DNA of 64,000 bases from a cyanobacterium endosymbiont of Epithemia clementina EcSB (GCF_029919255.1 NZ_CP123991.1:241110-305109); one strand, 5' to 3'; positions 1 to 11,778 are shown, counted from the stretch's first letter. Notes: generated by a model from the letters alone, not told the origin. Numbers and translations: made by a program.

Positions 1-847
1 ACAATGATTAATCTTGGATATACAGTCTCCTTTACTCAAAGTAAATGTCTAACAGTCAATTTATTTTTTTGAGAAAAGTTACTAGTAATTTAGCGACAAT
101 AAATCTTAATTTATATTAAATATTTTTTAAAAATTTTATCTATACGTTAAGGCTAAAAAATTAGCTAATTAGTTGGTTTAACAAATAAATTAATGATTAA
201 TAATTAAAATTTGTCTTTATATATTTTATTTTTATAAAACCAGTTTACTCACTTTAGAAAATTATTTCAAGTGAGTAAACTAAAAGTATGTTTCTAAATC
301 AAAGTGCCCGTATTGTTTTATTATATTGGATTATAAAACAATATTTAAAGTTTATTTGAAAAATATCTGAATTTTTTTCAGAAAAAGCAAAATTTGTTTA
401 TAAAAAAAAATTAAGAAGATTGCTTAATAACTTTTTTAAATCCTAAATTATCTAAATCATTTATATATTTTTAGGAGTATCCTTGATAGACAAAAGTACC
501 TAAACTAGAGTAAAATCAACTATCTAAGTAATTGTTGAAATACAATGAACTTACCAGTTGACATTATAAAGATAATTAATCAGGAATATAAGCTGAGTCA
601 AAGCTAGTATATAACTATTGAGTCCGTACTTGTACTGAATAATATAAGCTAAATAACTAATTACCATACACACGATACCAGCCACTCAAGGCAAAATTTT
701 GTTTTTTTTTAAAAATGATCAAATTTTAGACAAAAATCTCTTATTTATTATTTTTTGATAAAATTAATCTTTTTACCAATTTAAAGTTATGCTACATAAT
801 TGACTAATCTCTCACCAACTTTAATTAGGGGGAGTTCGAGCTAACCT
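1..847. other. AT-rich intergenic region, no gene seen
   Basis: No frame on either strand carries a recognisable protein, and stops are dense in all frames. No tRNA-like cloverleaf or strong hairpin was noticed. The last part must hold the promoter of the DUF389 gene, and an AGGGGGAG ribosome-binding stretch sits near 829-836. Confidence 0.5.
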
Positions 848-2002
848 ATGAAAACTTGGATTAAAGATAAAATTCCTCGAGTTTCACCAGAAGCTCTAGA
901 TAAATTGCGCCAGGAACTCCTAGAAGAAGCCAAACTCGAGACTAATTTTCTAGTTTTGACCTTCAGTTCTTGTATTATTGCCAGTTTGGGGCTATTAATG
1001 AATAGTGCTGCTGTAATTATAGGAGCAATGTTGATTGCACCACTAATGTTACCATTAAGAGCATTGGCACTCGGTGCACTGGATACAAACGGGAAACTTT
1101 TAGAAACTAGCTTATTAACTCTAAGTGTAGGTACTCTGACATCCATCCTGATATCAGGACTAGTGGGAGGATTGTTTGGGGTCCCTGCAGCTTCTTTTGG
1201 GGGAGAAATCTTAGCACGGACTCAACCCAACCTAGCTGATTTAGGAGTAGCAGTGATGGCTGGAGGGATTAGTGGGTTTGCCAAAATTCAACGTAAAATC
1301 AGCGACGCGCTGGCGGGGACTGCAATTTCAGTGGCTTTGATGCCTCCATTATGTGTGGTAGGTATTGCCCTGTCTCAACAAGACTGGCAACTCAGTAGTG
1401 GCTCCTTTCTTCTATATTTAACCAATTTATTAGGGATTACCCTCTCTTCTCTATTTATTTTTACCTTAGGGGGATACTACCTCAATTATAGCCGTACAGG
1501 GAAAGCGTTAGGAGGATTTTTCGTCATGACAGGACTTCTAATTTTTCCTTTGTTTATAAGTTTTTGGAATCTTATTCAAGAAGAACGATTTGAAGCTGAT
1601 ATAAAAAAAATTCTTCAGAATCAAACAATTACTGTCGGTCAACAAACGGAACTAATTAAATTTGAGGTTCAATGGACTAGAGCTCCTTGGAGTAAAAAAA
1701 GGCCTACCGTATTTTTAACTGTTCAAGAAAATGCGGACAATCCCGTTACCCCGAATCAAGTTCGCTTAGTAGAAACTTTACTTGAACGCTCCTTGGGAAA
1801 AAAATTTAAGCTAGTTTTCCTAGCGAGTGAATTACGAGAAGTGCGTGCTGATCAAGAAAAGGAACTCTCTCCATACTTCCTTTTTGATCCCCTTCCTCCT
1901 CCATTAATGCCTCGAAATGAACGTAATTCATCATCCTCTTTTTTTACTCCTTCATTTCGAGTTGACGAGGATCTCGAAACGCCCCTCTTTCCTTCGGATT
2001 AG
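848..2002 (+). CDS. DUF389 family multi-pass membrane protein
   Basis: Predicted inner-membrane protein of 384 residues in the DUF389 (TIGR00341/TIGR00271-like) family, whose function is not established. Residues about 34-235 are a chain of hydrophobic segments carrying the family signature MNSAAVIIGAMLIAPLMLPL near residues 51-70 and a second conserved stretch, ISVALMPPLC. Residues about 245-384 are soluble and probably cytoplasmic. The ATG at 848 is supported by AGGGGGAG about 12 bases upstream. It stands alone, with 190 bases before ahcY. The reading frame is intact. Family assignment is firm; transport or signalling roles would be guesswork. Confidence 0.85.
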   Translation: MKTWIKDKIPRVSPEALDKLRQELLEEAKLETNFLVLTFSSCIIASLGLLMNSAAVIIGAMLIAPLMLPLRALALGALDTNGKLLETSLLTLSVGTLTSILISGLVGGLFGVPAASFGGEILARTQPNLADLGVAVMAGGISGFAKIQRKISDALAGTAISVALMPPLCVVGIALSQQDWQLSSGSFLLYLTNLLGITLSSLFIFTLGGYYLNYSRTGKALGGFFVMTGLLIFPLFISFWNLIQEERFEADIKKILQNQTITVGQQTELIKFEVQWTRAPWSKKRPTVFLTVQENADNPVTPNQVRLVETLLERSLGKKFKLVFLASELREVRADQEKELSPYFLFDPLPPPLMPRNERNSSSSFFTPSFRVDEDLETPLFPSD

Positions 2003-2152
2003 TCCGCTAATCAAGATTTAATCTGTCATAGAACCTTAATCTATTACTTAAAGTAACTAGAGGAGATAAGGCAATATTTAAGTCTTAACTATCCCGATTA
2101 CAATTTTTTTATGTTAGACAAGTTCTGAGAAAGTGTTAACTTGAGTTATTAG

Positions 2153-3472
<1,320 letters not shown>

Positions 3473-3484
3473 TCAATTGAAAAT

Positions 3485-3503
3485 GGGTGGGAATAACCCA
3501 CCC
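3485..3503 (+). terminator. Hairpin after ahcY
   Basis: GGGTGGG (3485-3491) and CCCACCC (3497-3503) form a perfect 7-bp all-G/C stem with loop AATAA, 12 bases after the ahcY stop. No T-run follows, so it may end or stabilise the transcript without being a classical intrinsic terminator. Confidence 0.55.
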
Positions 3504-3562
3504 GTAGTGATTTAGGGTAAATAATTAATAGTTACTTTCCAAAAGAATCAATAGAACATGGC

Positions 3563-4186
3563 ATGGCAAAACTTTCAGTTGAATTAGAACGCTATTTTTT
3601 TGAAGAAGAAAGAGCTTCAGATGTTAAACTTGTCGATATTTTATCTTTAGCTGGTGAGCGAATCTTTGGATTTTTATTTATTACTCTGGCTTTACCTTCT
3701 GCTTTACCAGTTCCTGCACCAGGTTACTCGATTCCCTTTGGGATTTTAATGTTTCTATTGGCTATTCAATTGATTGCAGGGTGTAAAGTTCTTTGGTTTC
3801 CAGAAAAGATAATGAAAGGGTCAATCAAACTAGAAACAGTGCAGAAGTTTCTAGAAAAAGGACTTCCTTGGTTAAGAAGAATTGAAGCATTGACTCATCC
3901 TCGCATGACCTATATTTGTACAAGTCTACCAGGAAGAGTTGTAATCGGTTTGGCGATTGCTTTAATGTCTATTTTGATGATGATTCCTATTCCCGGAACC
4001 AATACTTTACCTGCAATTGGAATTTTTGTAACCGCTTTTGGGTTACAAGAAGATGATGGATTTATTAGTCTAGGAGGACTAGTTATTTGTCTGATTGCTG
4101 GTACTATGTCAACCCTGATTATCTTTTTAGGAAAAGAAATTATTAAAGAAATTTTTGACCTTGCAAAATGGTTTTTAGGCGGTTGA
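3563..4186 (+). CDS. ExoD-like membrane protein
   Basis: Membrane protein of 207 residues resembling the ExoD (exopolysaccharide synthesis) family. The N-terminus is hydrophilic (about 1-30). Hydrophobic segments follow at about 34-72, 125-145 and 170-200. The first contains the ExoD-like run ALPSALPVPAPGYSIPFGIL and the later part MIPIPGTNTLPAIGIFVTAFG. The family is named from rhizobial exopolysaccharide mutants; its molecular function is unknown. It lies 91 bases after ahcY and 40 bases before the radical SAM gene, so the three could be co-transcribed. The frame is intact. Confidence 0.75.
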   Translation: MAKLSVELERYFFEEERASDVKLVDILSLAGERIFGFLFITLALPSALPVPAPGYSIPFGILMFLLAIQLIAGCKVLWFPEKIMKGSIKLETVQKFLEKGLPWLRRIEALTHPRMTYICTSLPGRVVIGLAIALMSILMMIPIPGTNTLPAIGIFVTAFGLQEDDGFISLGGLVICLIAGTMSTLIIFLGKEIIKEIFDLAKWFLGG

Positions 4187-4225
4187 AATCTATCCGATTA
4201 CCTATCAGCTTAGATACTTCATTAT

Positions 4226-5587
4226 ATGACTCAATCTTCAATTCACCCCGCTAAAATTAGCTTTGTTCTCCCCAATTCTATTGCTAAAGAAGTTGGTTTT
4301 GAAGTGGGTGACTCTTTAGTGGCTATTAATGGGTTTCCACTGCGGGATTTAATAGATTATCAGTTTTTGTGTGCAGATGAATATTTAGAATTAGACGTAG
4401 TTGATAACAAGGGACAAACTCATTATGTAGAAATTAAAAAAGATTATGATGATGATTTAGGATTAGAGTTTGAAAAGGCTTTATTTGATGGATTAATTCA
4501 ATGTAATAACCATTGTCCTTTTTGTTTTATTGATCAACAACCTCCAGGAAAACGAGATAGTCTTTACTTAAAAGATGATGATTATCGTTTGAGCTTTCTT
4601 TATGGCAGTTATTTGACCTTGACTAATTTATCTAAGAAGGAATGGAAACGTATTGAAAGAATGCGTCTCTCTCCCTTATATGTTTCAGTTCACTCAACAG
4701 AAGCTGATGTACGAATTCGCTTATTGAAAAATCACCGTGCTGGACAAATTATAGAACAATTGAAATGGTTCCAAAAACGACAGTTGCAAATTCATGCTCA
4801 AGTCGTTGTTTGCCCGGGAATTAATGATAGTCTTCACTTGGAAAAAACCTTGACTGATTTAGCCTTATTTCATCAAGGAGATGTTCCCACAATTATTTCT
4901 ACTGCGGTAGTTCCAGTAGGATTAACTCGCTTTCGTCCCCTGAAAGATGAATTGATTCCTGTCACGAAAACTAAAGCAAAAGAAGTTATTAAACAAGTGC
5001 AATCTTTACAAAAAGAATTTTATTTTAAATTTAACAGTAATTTTGCTTGGTTAGCTGATGAATGGTTCTTAATTGGACAAGAAGAATTACCTCCAGAATC
5101 TCACTACGAAGATTATCCACAAAGTGATAATGGAGTAGGGTCAATTAGTAAATTTATCAGGGAATTTGAAACAACAGCAAAACAGTTATTACCAGCTAAA
5201 ATTAATAAGTCAGTTACCCTGACTTGGGTCGTAGGAAATGCAGTAAAAAAGGTTTTTCAACCCCTGGTTAAAAAACTAAATAAAGTAGATGGATTAACGA
5301 TTAAGTTAGAAGCACTAAAGAGTCATTACTGGGGACAAGAAACAACAGTAACAGGATTATTGACAGGAGAAGATTTACTGAGCCAATTACAAGGAAAAGA
5401 TTTAGGTGATGGAATTTTATTACCCTCAATTATGCTTAAACACAATGATATTTATTTCCTAGATGATATGACAGTTGAAGAATTAGCTAAACAATTAAAT
5501 GTTAAAATTTTTCCTGTTACTGGAATTGAAGAACTTATTCAAATTTGTTTACATATTTCCACTTTGCCTACTATGTTAAATAAATAG
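4226..5587 (+). CDS. PDZ/radical SAM DUF512 iron-sulfur protein
   Basis: Putative Fe-S oxidoreductase of 453 residues. A PDZ-like segment (about 10-55) precedes a radical SAM CxxxCxxC cluster motif, CNNHCPFC, with Cys93, Cys97 and Cys100. A DUF512 domain fills the C-terminal half (about 220-445). This architecture matches the cyanobacterial family TIGR03279. The reaction is unknown; the cluster motif predicts SAM cleavage and radical chemistry. It starts 40 bases after the ExoD-like gene, and that spacing allows one transcript. No frame damage is seen, which suggests the unknown function is still needed in this shrinking genome. Confidence 0.88.
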   Translation: MTQSSIHPAKISFVLPNSIAKEVGFEVGDSLVAINGFPLRDLIDYQFLCADEYLELDVVDNKGQTHYVEIKKDYDDDLGLEFEKALFDGLIQCNNHCPFCFIDQQPPGKRDSLYLKDDDYRLSFLYGSYLTLTNLSKKEWKRIERMRLSPLYVSVHSTEADVRIRLLKNHRAGQIIEQLKWFQKRQLQIHAQVVVCPGINDSLHLEKTLTDLALFHQGDVPTIISTAVVPVGLTRFRPLKDELIPVTKTKAKEVIKQVQSLQKEFYFKFNSNFAWLADEWFLIGQEELPPESHYEDYPQSDNGVGSISKFIREFETTAKQLLPAKINKSVTLTWVVGNAVKKVFQPLVKKLNKVDGLTIKLEALKSHYWGQETTVTGLLTGEDLLSQLQGKDLGDGILLPSIMLKHNDIYFLDDMTVEELAKQLNVKIFPVTGIEELIQICLHISTLPTMLNK

Positions 5588-5726
5588 AGAACTGAAGCAT
5601 TTCTATCCAAAAATAAAGTCTGCTTTTACAGATTTAATTAATAGGTTACTACTCCTTCTTTTTAGTTTCTCTATTTAGAGTTCAAGTCTATTCTTTAGAC
5701 TAGTGTAGTATAAACAACATAACAAA

Positions 5727-5751
5727 ATGGACAGGCTAGTTTCCTGTCCAT
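5727..5751 (-). terminator. Intrinsic terminator of petC-petA
   Basis: ATGGACAGG (5727-5735) and CCTGTCCAT (5743-5751) form a perfect 9-bp stem with a 7-base loop. Read on the - strand it is followed by TTTTG, as expected of an intrinsic terminator 39 bases after the petA stop. Confidence 0.8.
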
Positions 5752-5789
5752 CTAAACTTATAAAACTTTTGAAAAAGTTACAAAAAAGC

Positions 5790-6776
5790 TTAGAATTTCA
5801 TCTCGGCTGCTTGAACTCTTTCGACTTGTTTCTTCTTAAGAACTAGCAGGATTTGAGCTAACATAATCCCTGCTAAGAAGATCAATAACCACTTAACTCG
5901 TGTTGGACTTTGTAAAACAATTTCCGTATCTTTTTGCCCAAAACCACCAACATTAGGATTATTAGTGAGGGCTTCTCCTGCTGCTACTTGTTGTCCTTTA
6001 GAAACAATCAACTGAGGACCTGCAGGAATTGTATCTACTACATCACCATCAGTCGTCGTCAATGTAACAGTATAACCGCCAGCCTCATTTTGACTAATAG
6101 CGGAAATCTTTCCAGCTTGAGATGCTTTAAAAACGTTATTATTGCTAGATTCCCCGTTGGGATATATTTGACCACGACCGCGGTTAGCTCCTAAGTGAAC
6201 AGAATATTTGCCAAAGTTTACGGTTTTGTCCGTGGCAGGATTAGGAGATAAAACAGGAAAAATAATCTCTTGATACTGATCTCCAGGTAAAGGTCCAACA
6301 AGAACCACGTTTTCTTGGTCCTCACTGTAGGGTTGGAAGTAGAGTCCTCCGATCTTTTCTTGCATTTCTTCAGGAATGCGATCAGATGGAGCAATCTTAA
6401 ACCCATCAGGTAACATGAGGACAGCCCCCACATTTAGACTACCTTTGGATCCATCTCCTAACACCTGTTGAGAATTGGAATCGTAGGGAATTTTAACCAC
6501 TGCCTCAAAAACAGTATCGGGTAGGATCGACTGAGGAATTTCTACTTCAGCAGCCTTTTCTGCTAAATGACAGTTGGCACAAACAATACGTCCAGTTGCT
6601 TCTCTAGGGGTTTCTGGAGCTGTTTCTTGCGCCCAGAAAGGATAGGCAGCAGCCCCTTGAGGAAAAGCAACATCGTTAAAAATATAGAGGGCAAAAGTAG
6701 CACAAGCAATCAAAATGATATGCATCGTAACCTGCTTACTTGCTTGCCAAATTGCCGAGAAATCGGGTGTTCTCAT
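5790..6776 (-). CDS. petA: Cytochrome f, cytochrome b6f complex
   Basis: The c-type cytochrome subunit of the b6f complex, which passes electrons from the Rieske protein to plastocyanin or cytochrome c6 in the thylakoid lumen. The 328-residue protein has a signal peptide of about 44 residues ending before YPFWAQ, where Tyr45 would be the mature N-terminus and axial haem ligand. The haem motif is CANCH (Cys67, Cys70, His71). A C-terminal membrane anchor lies at about 294-312 with a short stromal tail. It sits 64 bases downstream of petC on the same strand, and an intrinsic terminator follows. All key residues are present, so it is probably functional. Confidence 0.98.
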   Translation of the reverse strand: MRTPDFSAIWQASKQVTMHIILIACATFALYIFNDVAFPQGAAAYPFWAQETAPETPREATGRIVCANCHLAEKAAEVEIPQSILPDTVFEAVVKIPYDSNSQQVLGDGSKGSLNVGAVLMLPDGFKIAPSDRIPEEMQEKIGGLYFQPYSEDQENVVLVGPLPGDQYQEIIFPVLSPNPATDKTVNFGKYSVHLGANRGRGQIYPNGESSNNNVFKASQAGKISAISQNEAGGYTVTLTTTDGDVVDTIPAGPQLIVSKGQQVAAGEALTNNPNVGGFGQKDTEIVLQSPTRVKWLLIFLAGIMLAQILLVLKKKQVERVQAAEMKF

Positions 6777-6840
6777 TGCTAAGTCAAACCACTCAAATCT
6801 TAAATGTTAACGTTACCAAGGATCGAGACAATTGACCGAA

Positions 6841-7383
6841 TTATACCCACCAGGGGTTTTCATCAGTTCGAAAATCTTTTTCTGTCCAAGTGCTAAAAAC
6901 TACTTTGTCGTTGTCATCAACATTGACATGGGCCAGTATTAATGATAAGGGAGCAGGCCCGCGCGTGACCTTTCCCTGGGCATCGTATTGGGAGCCATGA
7001 CAGGGACAGATAAATTTTTCTTCGCTAGTGTTCCAAGGAACAACACAACCTAAATGGGTGCAAACAGCGTTAATTCCATAGTTGGCTAAAGTTTTATCTT
7101 CCTCAACTACGATATAAGTAGGATCGCCTTTTAACCCTTGGGCTAGAACGCGATCACCTGGGTTGTGAGTTGCTAAAAATTCGCTGGCAATGACATCATT
7201 ACCAAGAGCATCTTTAGCCGTTACACCACCACTAGTCCCACCACTAGAAGAGGGAATGAAATATTTAACCACCGGATATAATGCCCCAGCTGCTACGCCG
7301 GTAATTGTTCCGAAAGTCAATAGATTCATGAATTGGCGACGTCCCATATCGGGGACATCGGACGAACCAGATACTTGAGTCAT
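6841..7383 (-). CDS. petC: Rieske iron-sulfur subunit of cytochrome b6f
   Basis: High-potential 2Fe-2S subunit that takes electrons from plastoquinol. The protein is 180 residues from the ATG at 7383, which gives the usual [18 protein letters not shown] start; an in-frame TTG two codons earlier is less likely. A membrane anchor follows a twin-arginine-like RRQF (about 15-40). A flexible Gly/Ser hinge (about 45-53) precedes the cluster motifs CTHLGC (Cys108, His110) and CPCHGS (Cys126, His129), with the structural disulfide pair Cys113/Cys128. It is the first gene of a petC-petA operon, the classical cyanobacterial order. Confidence 0.97.
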   Translation of the reverse strand: MTQVSGSSDVPDMGRRQFMNLLTFGTITGVAAGALYPVVKYFIPSSSGGTSGGVTAKDALGNDVIASEFLATHNPGDRVLAQGLKGDPTYIVVEEDKTLANYGINAVCTHLGCVVPWNTSEEKFICPCHGSQYDAQGKVTRGPAPLSLILAHVNVDDNDKVVFSTWTEKDFRTDENPWWV

Positions 7384-7644
7384 AACCAATTGTTATTTGT
7401 CTACGTTTGCTGATACTTCTAATCACTAGGAATCAGGAGTTACTCGTCTGTGCTGCTTAGAAAGGGTATAGTAGCAACCTTGAGCCAAATTGAGGACACT
7501 TTTACAGAGAACTCAAGTTGCATCATCAAGCCATACAGTTGTATCCTTGCTTTGAAAACAGATTACAAGTCCGTTTTAAATTATGGCAGAAATTTGCCCA
7601 AAAAACTTAGTAAATTTGGCCGTCAAGTAATTAATACCAAGATA

Positions 7645-9048
7645 ATGAATTCTCTTGATTTAGCTTTTACCCCTGCCCTAGAATTAGCCAAATTAATTCG
7701 CACTCGTCAAATTTCTCCTCTAGAATTAACTGAAGTTTACCTTAATCGAATTCAACAATATAACCCCCAGTTAGGCAGTTTTTTCACTATAGCAGGGGAC
7801 ATAGCTATGGCCGACGCTAAAGCTAAAACGGAACAATTAGCCCAGACTTCAGAGATTAATGCTCTTCCTCCTTTTTTTGGAGTTCCTACGGCAATTAAAG
7901 ATCTTAATGCTGTTGCACAAATGCCTTTGAGCTATGGAATTTCTGTCTTCAAAAATAACATTGTAAATTATGATGATGAGGTGGTAAAGCGAATCAAAGA
8001 GGCAGGATTTATTGTCCTAGGTAAAACAGCCACTTCTCAATTGGGTTCTTTTCCCTATACAGAACCTCCAGGGTTTCCTCCAACTCGTAACCCTTGGCAT
8101 CGAGATTATGTGGCGGGAGGATCGAGTGGTGGAGCGGCTGCTGCTGTAGCAGCCGGATTATGCCCCATTGCTCAAGGATCGGATGGAGGGGGATCAATCC
8201 GTATTCCGGCTGCTTGTTGTGGGTTGGTAGGGATTAAACCTTCTAGAGGTCGAGTATCTAATGCTCCCGTAGGGGACTTTCAAAGTGGGATCTCAACCCA
8301 CGGCCCATTAGGGAGAACAGTGGCTGACGCAGCAGCGTTATTAGACGTGATGGCCGGCTATGTGACAGGAGATCCTTATTGGTTGGTATCCCCTAAAATT
8401 TCTTTTTTAGCAGCTACTCGTCAATCTTCAGTTCCTCTTAAAGTTGCCTTTGCGACTAAAATCTACCCGTTTCCTGAAGCTGAAGTAGTTATCAAAGAAG
8501 CAGTTCATAAGACAGTTAAATTATTAGCAGAAATGGGACATGAGGTGGAACCTAGCTGTCCCAATTTTGAGGAATTAACCAATCCTTTTAAGCAAATTTG
8601 GCAAGCAGGAGTTTTAGCGTCTGGAGTTCCTTTAAAAGTATTAAGTCCCATTAATCAGTGGTTAGGAGAACAGGCAAAAATGACAGGAAAATATTTACAA
8701 GCAGTTCATCAAATGCAAATTATTTCACGGCAAATTGTTGCTTTTTTTGATCGTTTTGATTTATTGGTTTTACCTGTTTATCTACAACAACCGATTAAGG
8801 TAGGAGAATGGGCTAATTTATCTCCAGAAGAAGTCGTAGAGAATATTGTTAAATGGATTGCTCCTTGTCCTCCTTGTAATGCGAGTGGTTTACCAGGAAT
8901 TACTTTATCGATGGGACAAGATAAAAAAGGTTTACCAGTAGGAGTTCAATTAATTGGAAAACCTGCCGATGAATTAACATTAATTCGGGTGGCAGCGCAA
9001 TTAGAACAAATGACTGATCGCCCTTCATTTAAAATGATTGAATTATAG
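7645..9048 (+). CDS. Amidase signature family enzyme
   Basis: Amidase signature hydrolase of 467 residues from the ATG at 7645. The frame stays open back to a GTG at 7450, but those 65 codons do not resemble the family. The Ser-cisSer-Lys triad is visible: Lys85 in AIKD, Ser160 in GGSSGG, and nucleophile Ser184 in GSDGGGSIRIPA. GatA of the Asp/Glu-tRNA amidotransferase shares this fold, but its partners gatB/gatC are not nearby and the C-terminus looks like a stand-alone amidase. The substrate cannot be told from sequence. It is divergent from petC, with 261 bases between the two start codons. Confidence 0.85.
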   Translation: MNSLDLAFTPALELAKLIRTRQISPLELTEVYLNRIQQYNPQLGSFFTIAGDIAMADAKAKTEQLAQTSEINALPPFFGVPTAIKDLNAVAQMPLSYGISVFKNNIVNYDDEVVKRIKEAGFIVLGKTATSQLGSFPYTEPPGFPPTRNPWHRDYVAGGSSGGAAAAVAAGLCPIAQGSDGGGSIRIPAACCGLVGIKPSRGRVSNAPVGDFQSGISTHGPLGRTVADAAALLDVMAGYVTGDPYWLVSPKISFLAATRQSSVPLKVAFATKIYPFPEAEVVIKEAVHKTVKLLAEMGHEVEPSCPNFEELTNPFKQIWQAGVLASGVPLKVLSPINQWLGEQAKMTGKYLQAVHQMQIISRQIVAFFDRFDLLVLPVYLQQPIKVGEWANLSPEEVVENIVKWIAPCPPCNASGLPGITLSMGQDKKGLPVGVQLIGKPADELTLIRVAAQLEQMTDRPSFKMIEL

Positions 9049-9095
9049 TTTAACGCTCTATCCAATTTACTTACTAATTGTAATTTAGTTCACAA

Positions 9096-9116
9096 AGACA
9101 AAAATAAGTTTTGTCT
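9096..9116. terminator. Bidirectional hairpin between convergent genes
   Basis: AGACAAAA (9096-9103) and TTTTGTCT (9109-9116) form a perfect 8-bp stem with a 5-base loop, between the converging amidase (+) and NlpC/P60 (-) genes. The A/T-rich flanks would serve either direction. Confidence 0.6.
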
Positions 9117-9124
9117 AAAAGGAT

Positions 9125-9826
9125 CTAAGCTGTCAAAGAATTACTATAACTTCTCATGACGCGCCCACAACTCCAGAAATTTTTATAATATCTCTGACTA
9201 ATTTCATCCCCTTGTTCCGAAAAAGGATCTATCGCAATACCATTTCTGCCCGTTTCCTTACCAGAACTATGGATATAATACCCTTGTCCTAGATAAAGAG
9301 CAACATGGTTTACCTGTTTTTGCCCAAAAAAAATTAAATCTCCAGCTAAAAGTTCTTCTTTTTTAATTCTTTTCGTAAAAGCTTCTTGTTGATAAGAATC
9401 TCTCGGCAGCCAGATTCCTGATACTGCAAAAGCTCTTTGTATTAACCCTGAACAATCATAATTTGGTCCAATAGTTCCCCCCCATAAATAATAATTAGGT
9501 TGTTCCATAGCCACCTTCGTAAAGGCAATAATTTCTCCTAAACGAGGCGCAATGTCATTACGGTAAAAAATAATAGGATTATAAGGTTCATTCACAGGTT
9601 TTAATGCTGATAGTTGAGTTAGGGACAGCCATGCTAAATAGTTGTCTTCTCTCAAACAAACTTGAACAGCTTTCTCAGTGGCAGTTTTGAATAAAACGGT
9701 GAAATTTCTTCCAGTAGCTGCTTGAGTAGCTAATTCTTGACATTGAGAAGAATTAAATAAATTTAAAGGAGTATGATTACAATATTCACCGCAGACTGAA
9801 GGAAGTAGAGAGTTAAGGAAAGTCAT
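9125..9826 (-). CDS. NlpC/P60 peptidoglycan endopeptidase
   Basis: Likely gamma-D-glutamyl-L-diamino-acid endopeptidase (C40 family) that trims peptidoglycan peptides. It has 233 residues from the ATG at 9826; a TTG four codons upstream is a weaker start. The N-terminal ~95 residues fit the bacterial SH3-like domain seen in cyanobacterial members. The catalytic domain shows Cys125 in YDCSGLIQRAF, His174 in VNHVALYLG and the third polar residue His186 in YYIHSSG. No clear signal peptide is seen, as in the Anabaena/Nostoc homologues. The gene is intact, in line with a retained cell wall. Confidence 0.9.
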   Translation of the reverse strand: MTFLNSLLPSVCGEYCNHTPLNLFNSSQCQELATQAATGRNFTVLFKTATEKAVQVCLREDNYLAWLSLTQLSALKPVNEPYNPIIFYRNDIAPRLGEIIAFTKVAMEQPNYYLWGGTIGPNYDCSGLIQRAFAVSGIWLPRDSYQQEAFTKRIKKEELLAGDLIFFGQKQVNHVALYLGQGYYIHSSGKETGRNGIAIDPFSEQGDEISQRYYKNFWSCGRVMRSYSNSLTA

Positions 9827-10005
9827 AATTTGAAACAAACAAAAAAATTAATTTATTTAAAAATGTAGATGAGACACTATTGAAGTTAAAGACAAGACAA
9901 AACAACAAGAAATAGTCAAAATCTTAGTTTCTTAATAATAGTTTTTAACACAAGTCCACGTATTTATCCACAGACAACTTATGTCAGGATATGAAAACAA
10001 TAGGC

Positions 10006-10030
10006 AGCTGATTTTTTATAAAAATCAGCT
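10006..10030. promoter_or_regulatory. Hairpin in the NlpC-GNAT divergent region
   Basis: AGCTGATTTTT (10006-10016) and AAAAATCAGCT (10020-10030) form a perfect 11-bp stem with loop TAT, in the space between the two divergent genes (9827-10133). It could be a leader hairpin or a leftover terminator; its position about 100 bases before the GNAT start does not decide which. Confidence 0.35.
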
Positions 10031-10133
10031 ACGATTTACTGTGTGTATCAGAAAAGAGTTAAGTACATTCTAAGCATGTCTATGACTTTTGACTTCAAAT
10101 TAATCTCTAAATACCCGTTAGGAATTATTCAAG

Positions 10134-10622
10134 ATGGATTGTCGTCACATTAATTTTTCTATCGACAGAGCTAAAGTTGATCTTGTACAACTTCAAGCAT
10201 TGTTCAACGAGGTAGCCTTTTGGGCAAGAGAAAGAACTCTTGAAGATTTAGGGATTGCACTGGCAAACAGTAATCCAATCGTTACTGTTTGGGATACAAC
10301 AAGAATGATTGGCTTTTGTCGAGGGATATCTGATGGGATTTATCGGGGAACTATCTGGGATGTTCTTATTTGCCCAGAATACCAAGGATTAGGTCTAGGA
10401 CGCAAGTTAGTAGAAACGGCTTTAAGTCATCCGTTGATGTGCCGGGTTGAACGAGTTTATTTAATGACGACTTACCAACGAAAGTTTTATGAACGCATTG
10501 GCTTTCAGGAAAATAAGTCGACCACTATGGTATTGCAGAACACTTATGAAATTAATTCTCTATCTCTGGGTGGAGAATCTTTTGAGTATATGCTAAATGG
10601 ATCGGAACAAGTATTTGGGTAA
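10134..10622 (+). CDS. GNAT family N-acetyltransferase
   Basis: Acetyl-CoA-dependent N-acetyltransferase of 162 residues. The acetyl-CoA pyrophosphate loop is visible as PEYQGLGLGRKLVE (about 82-95), and motif B follows as YLMTTYQRKFYERIGF. The substrate cannot be assigned. It is divergent from the NlpC/P60 gene, with a 307-base intergenic region that holds an 11-bp hairpin. It is the last intact gene before a 1.8-kb desert. Confidence 0.83.
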   Translation: MDCRHINFSIDRAKVDLVQLQALFNEVAFWARERTLEDLGIALANSNPIVTVWDTTRMIGFCRGISDGIYRGTIWDVLICPEYQGLGLGRKLVETALSHPLMCRVERVYLMTTYQRKFYERIGFQENKSTTMVLQNTYEINSLSLGGESFEYMLNGSEQVFG

Positions 10623-11778
10623 TCTTTTCCGAAAATTTTAAAGTAGGAGTTTATTACTTTTAATACTCTTTATTCTGCAACAGTAATTCACATATCAACT
10701 ATGTATAATAAAGTAATTGTAGTAAACTTTGTTTATTAGCTATTAAGTAGGTGAGCTTGAATACGTCCAAAATAGAAAAGTAGTTGAAAAAGTACTATTA
10801 CTAAATAGCGCTACATAGCAGTTCGCCTAAAAATTTAGTTAACAAAATTAGATGAGCAAACACCATTAAGGTTGACTCGCAACCTAATTTTTTTTAGAGT
10901 GAGAACAAAAACAGAAATTTTATGTTCAAATAAAAAATGGAAGGTAAAAAAATACAAATTGGATGGAACTATAACAGAATATAATTATAAAAAAATATAG
11001 ATCTATTTGTTAATAAAAAGAAGAATTGTAGTTTTATCCAAAAGACGAAAGAGAAATAACTCGAAGTAGAAAAAATGTGAAATATTTTAAACTGCTCTCA
11101 TAAAAAATAAAGAAATCATAATATTTGACAATTGTATAAGACCTTAAAAAAGAGAAAAGTTAAATTAACTTCTGAAGGAATGAATCCAGATTTTTTTTAG
11201 AAAAATGGTTAGAAACAGCAAAGAACAAAAGTTGATAGGAAAATTAATCTATATCCTAAAAAACTGAAATAGTTTCTTATACCATAAGAATGAAGAAATA
11301 GACACTGTAATTATCAAAAATAATCGCATTCATAACAAACTTGTAATGTAAGATTAACCAGCAAAATGCTAGGTTAAAAGACTTTATATATATAAAATTC
11401 ATAAATTCTTATCTTAATAAACTTTAACTTATTATTTATAGTTTACGCTATTTTTTAGATTTTATCCGTATAAAAAAGAATCTCTTCGATAAGAATTAAC
11501 TGATTTTAATCGTACTGATAGTCAGTTTTAGTTTTCATAAAAAATTGTTATGTAGTTATACTTTAGTTGATATATTTCACAAAATATAGACATTCTATAC
11601 ACTTGGTTTAGTTGGGCTTTTGTTCTTTGCTTCACTTTTTTTATATATTTGTCTTTTTGAACGATAAGATAATCTCTTTTTTAGCTTTTAGCTATTTTAT
11701 TAGCTCTTTATATTTTTTTGTCTCTCTAATCCTTAGACTCACCTCTTTATATAAATTAACTAACATTAGATAATAATT

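Noticed and set aside
7450-7644. N-terminal extension of the amidase from a GTG
   Set aside because: The 65 extra codons do not match the amidase family and overlap the likely promoter region shared with petC.
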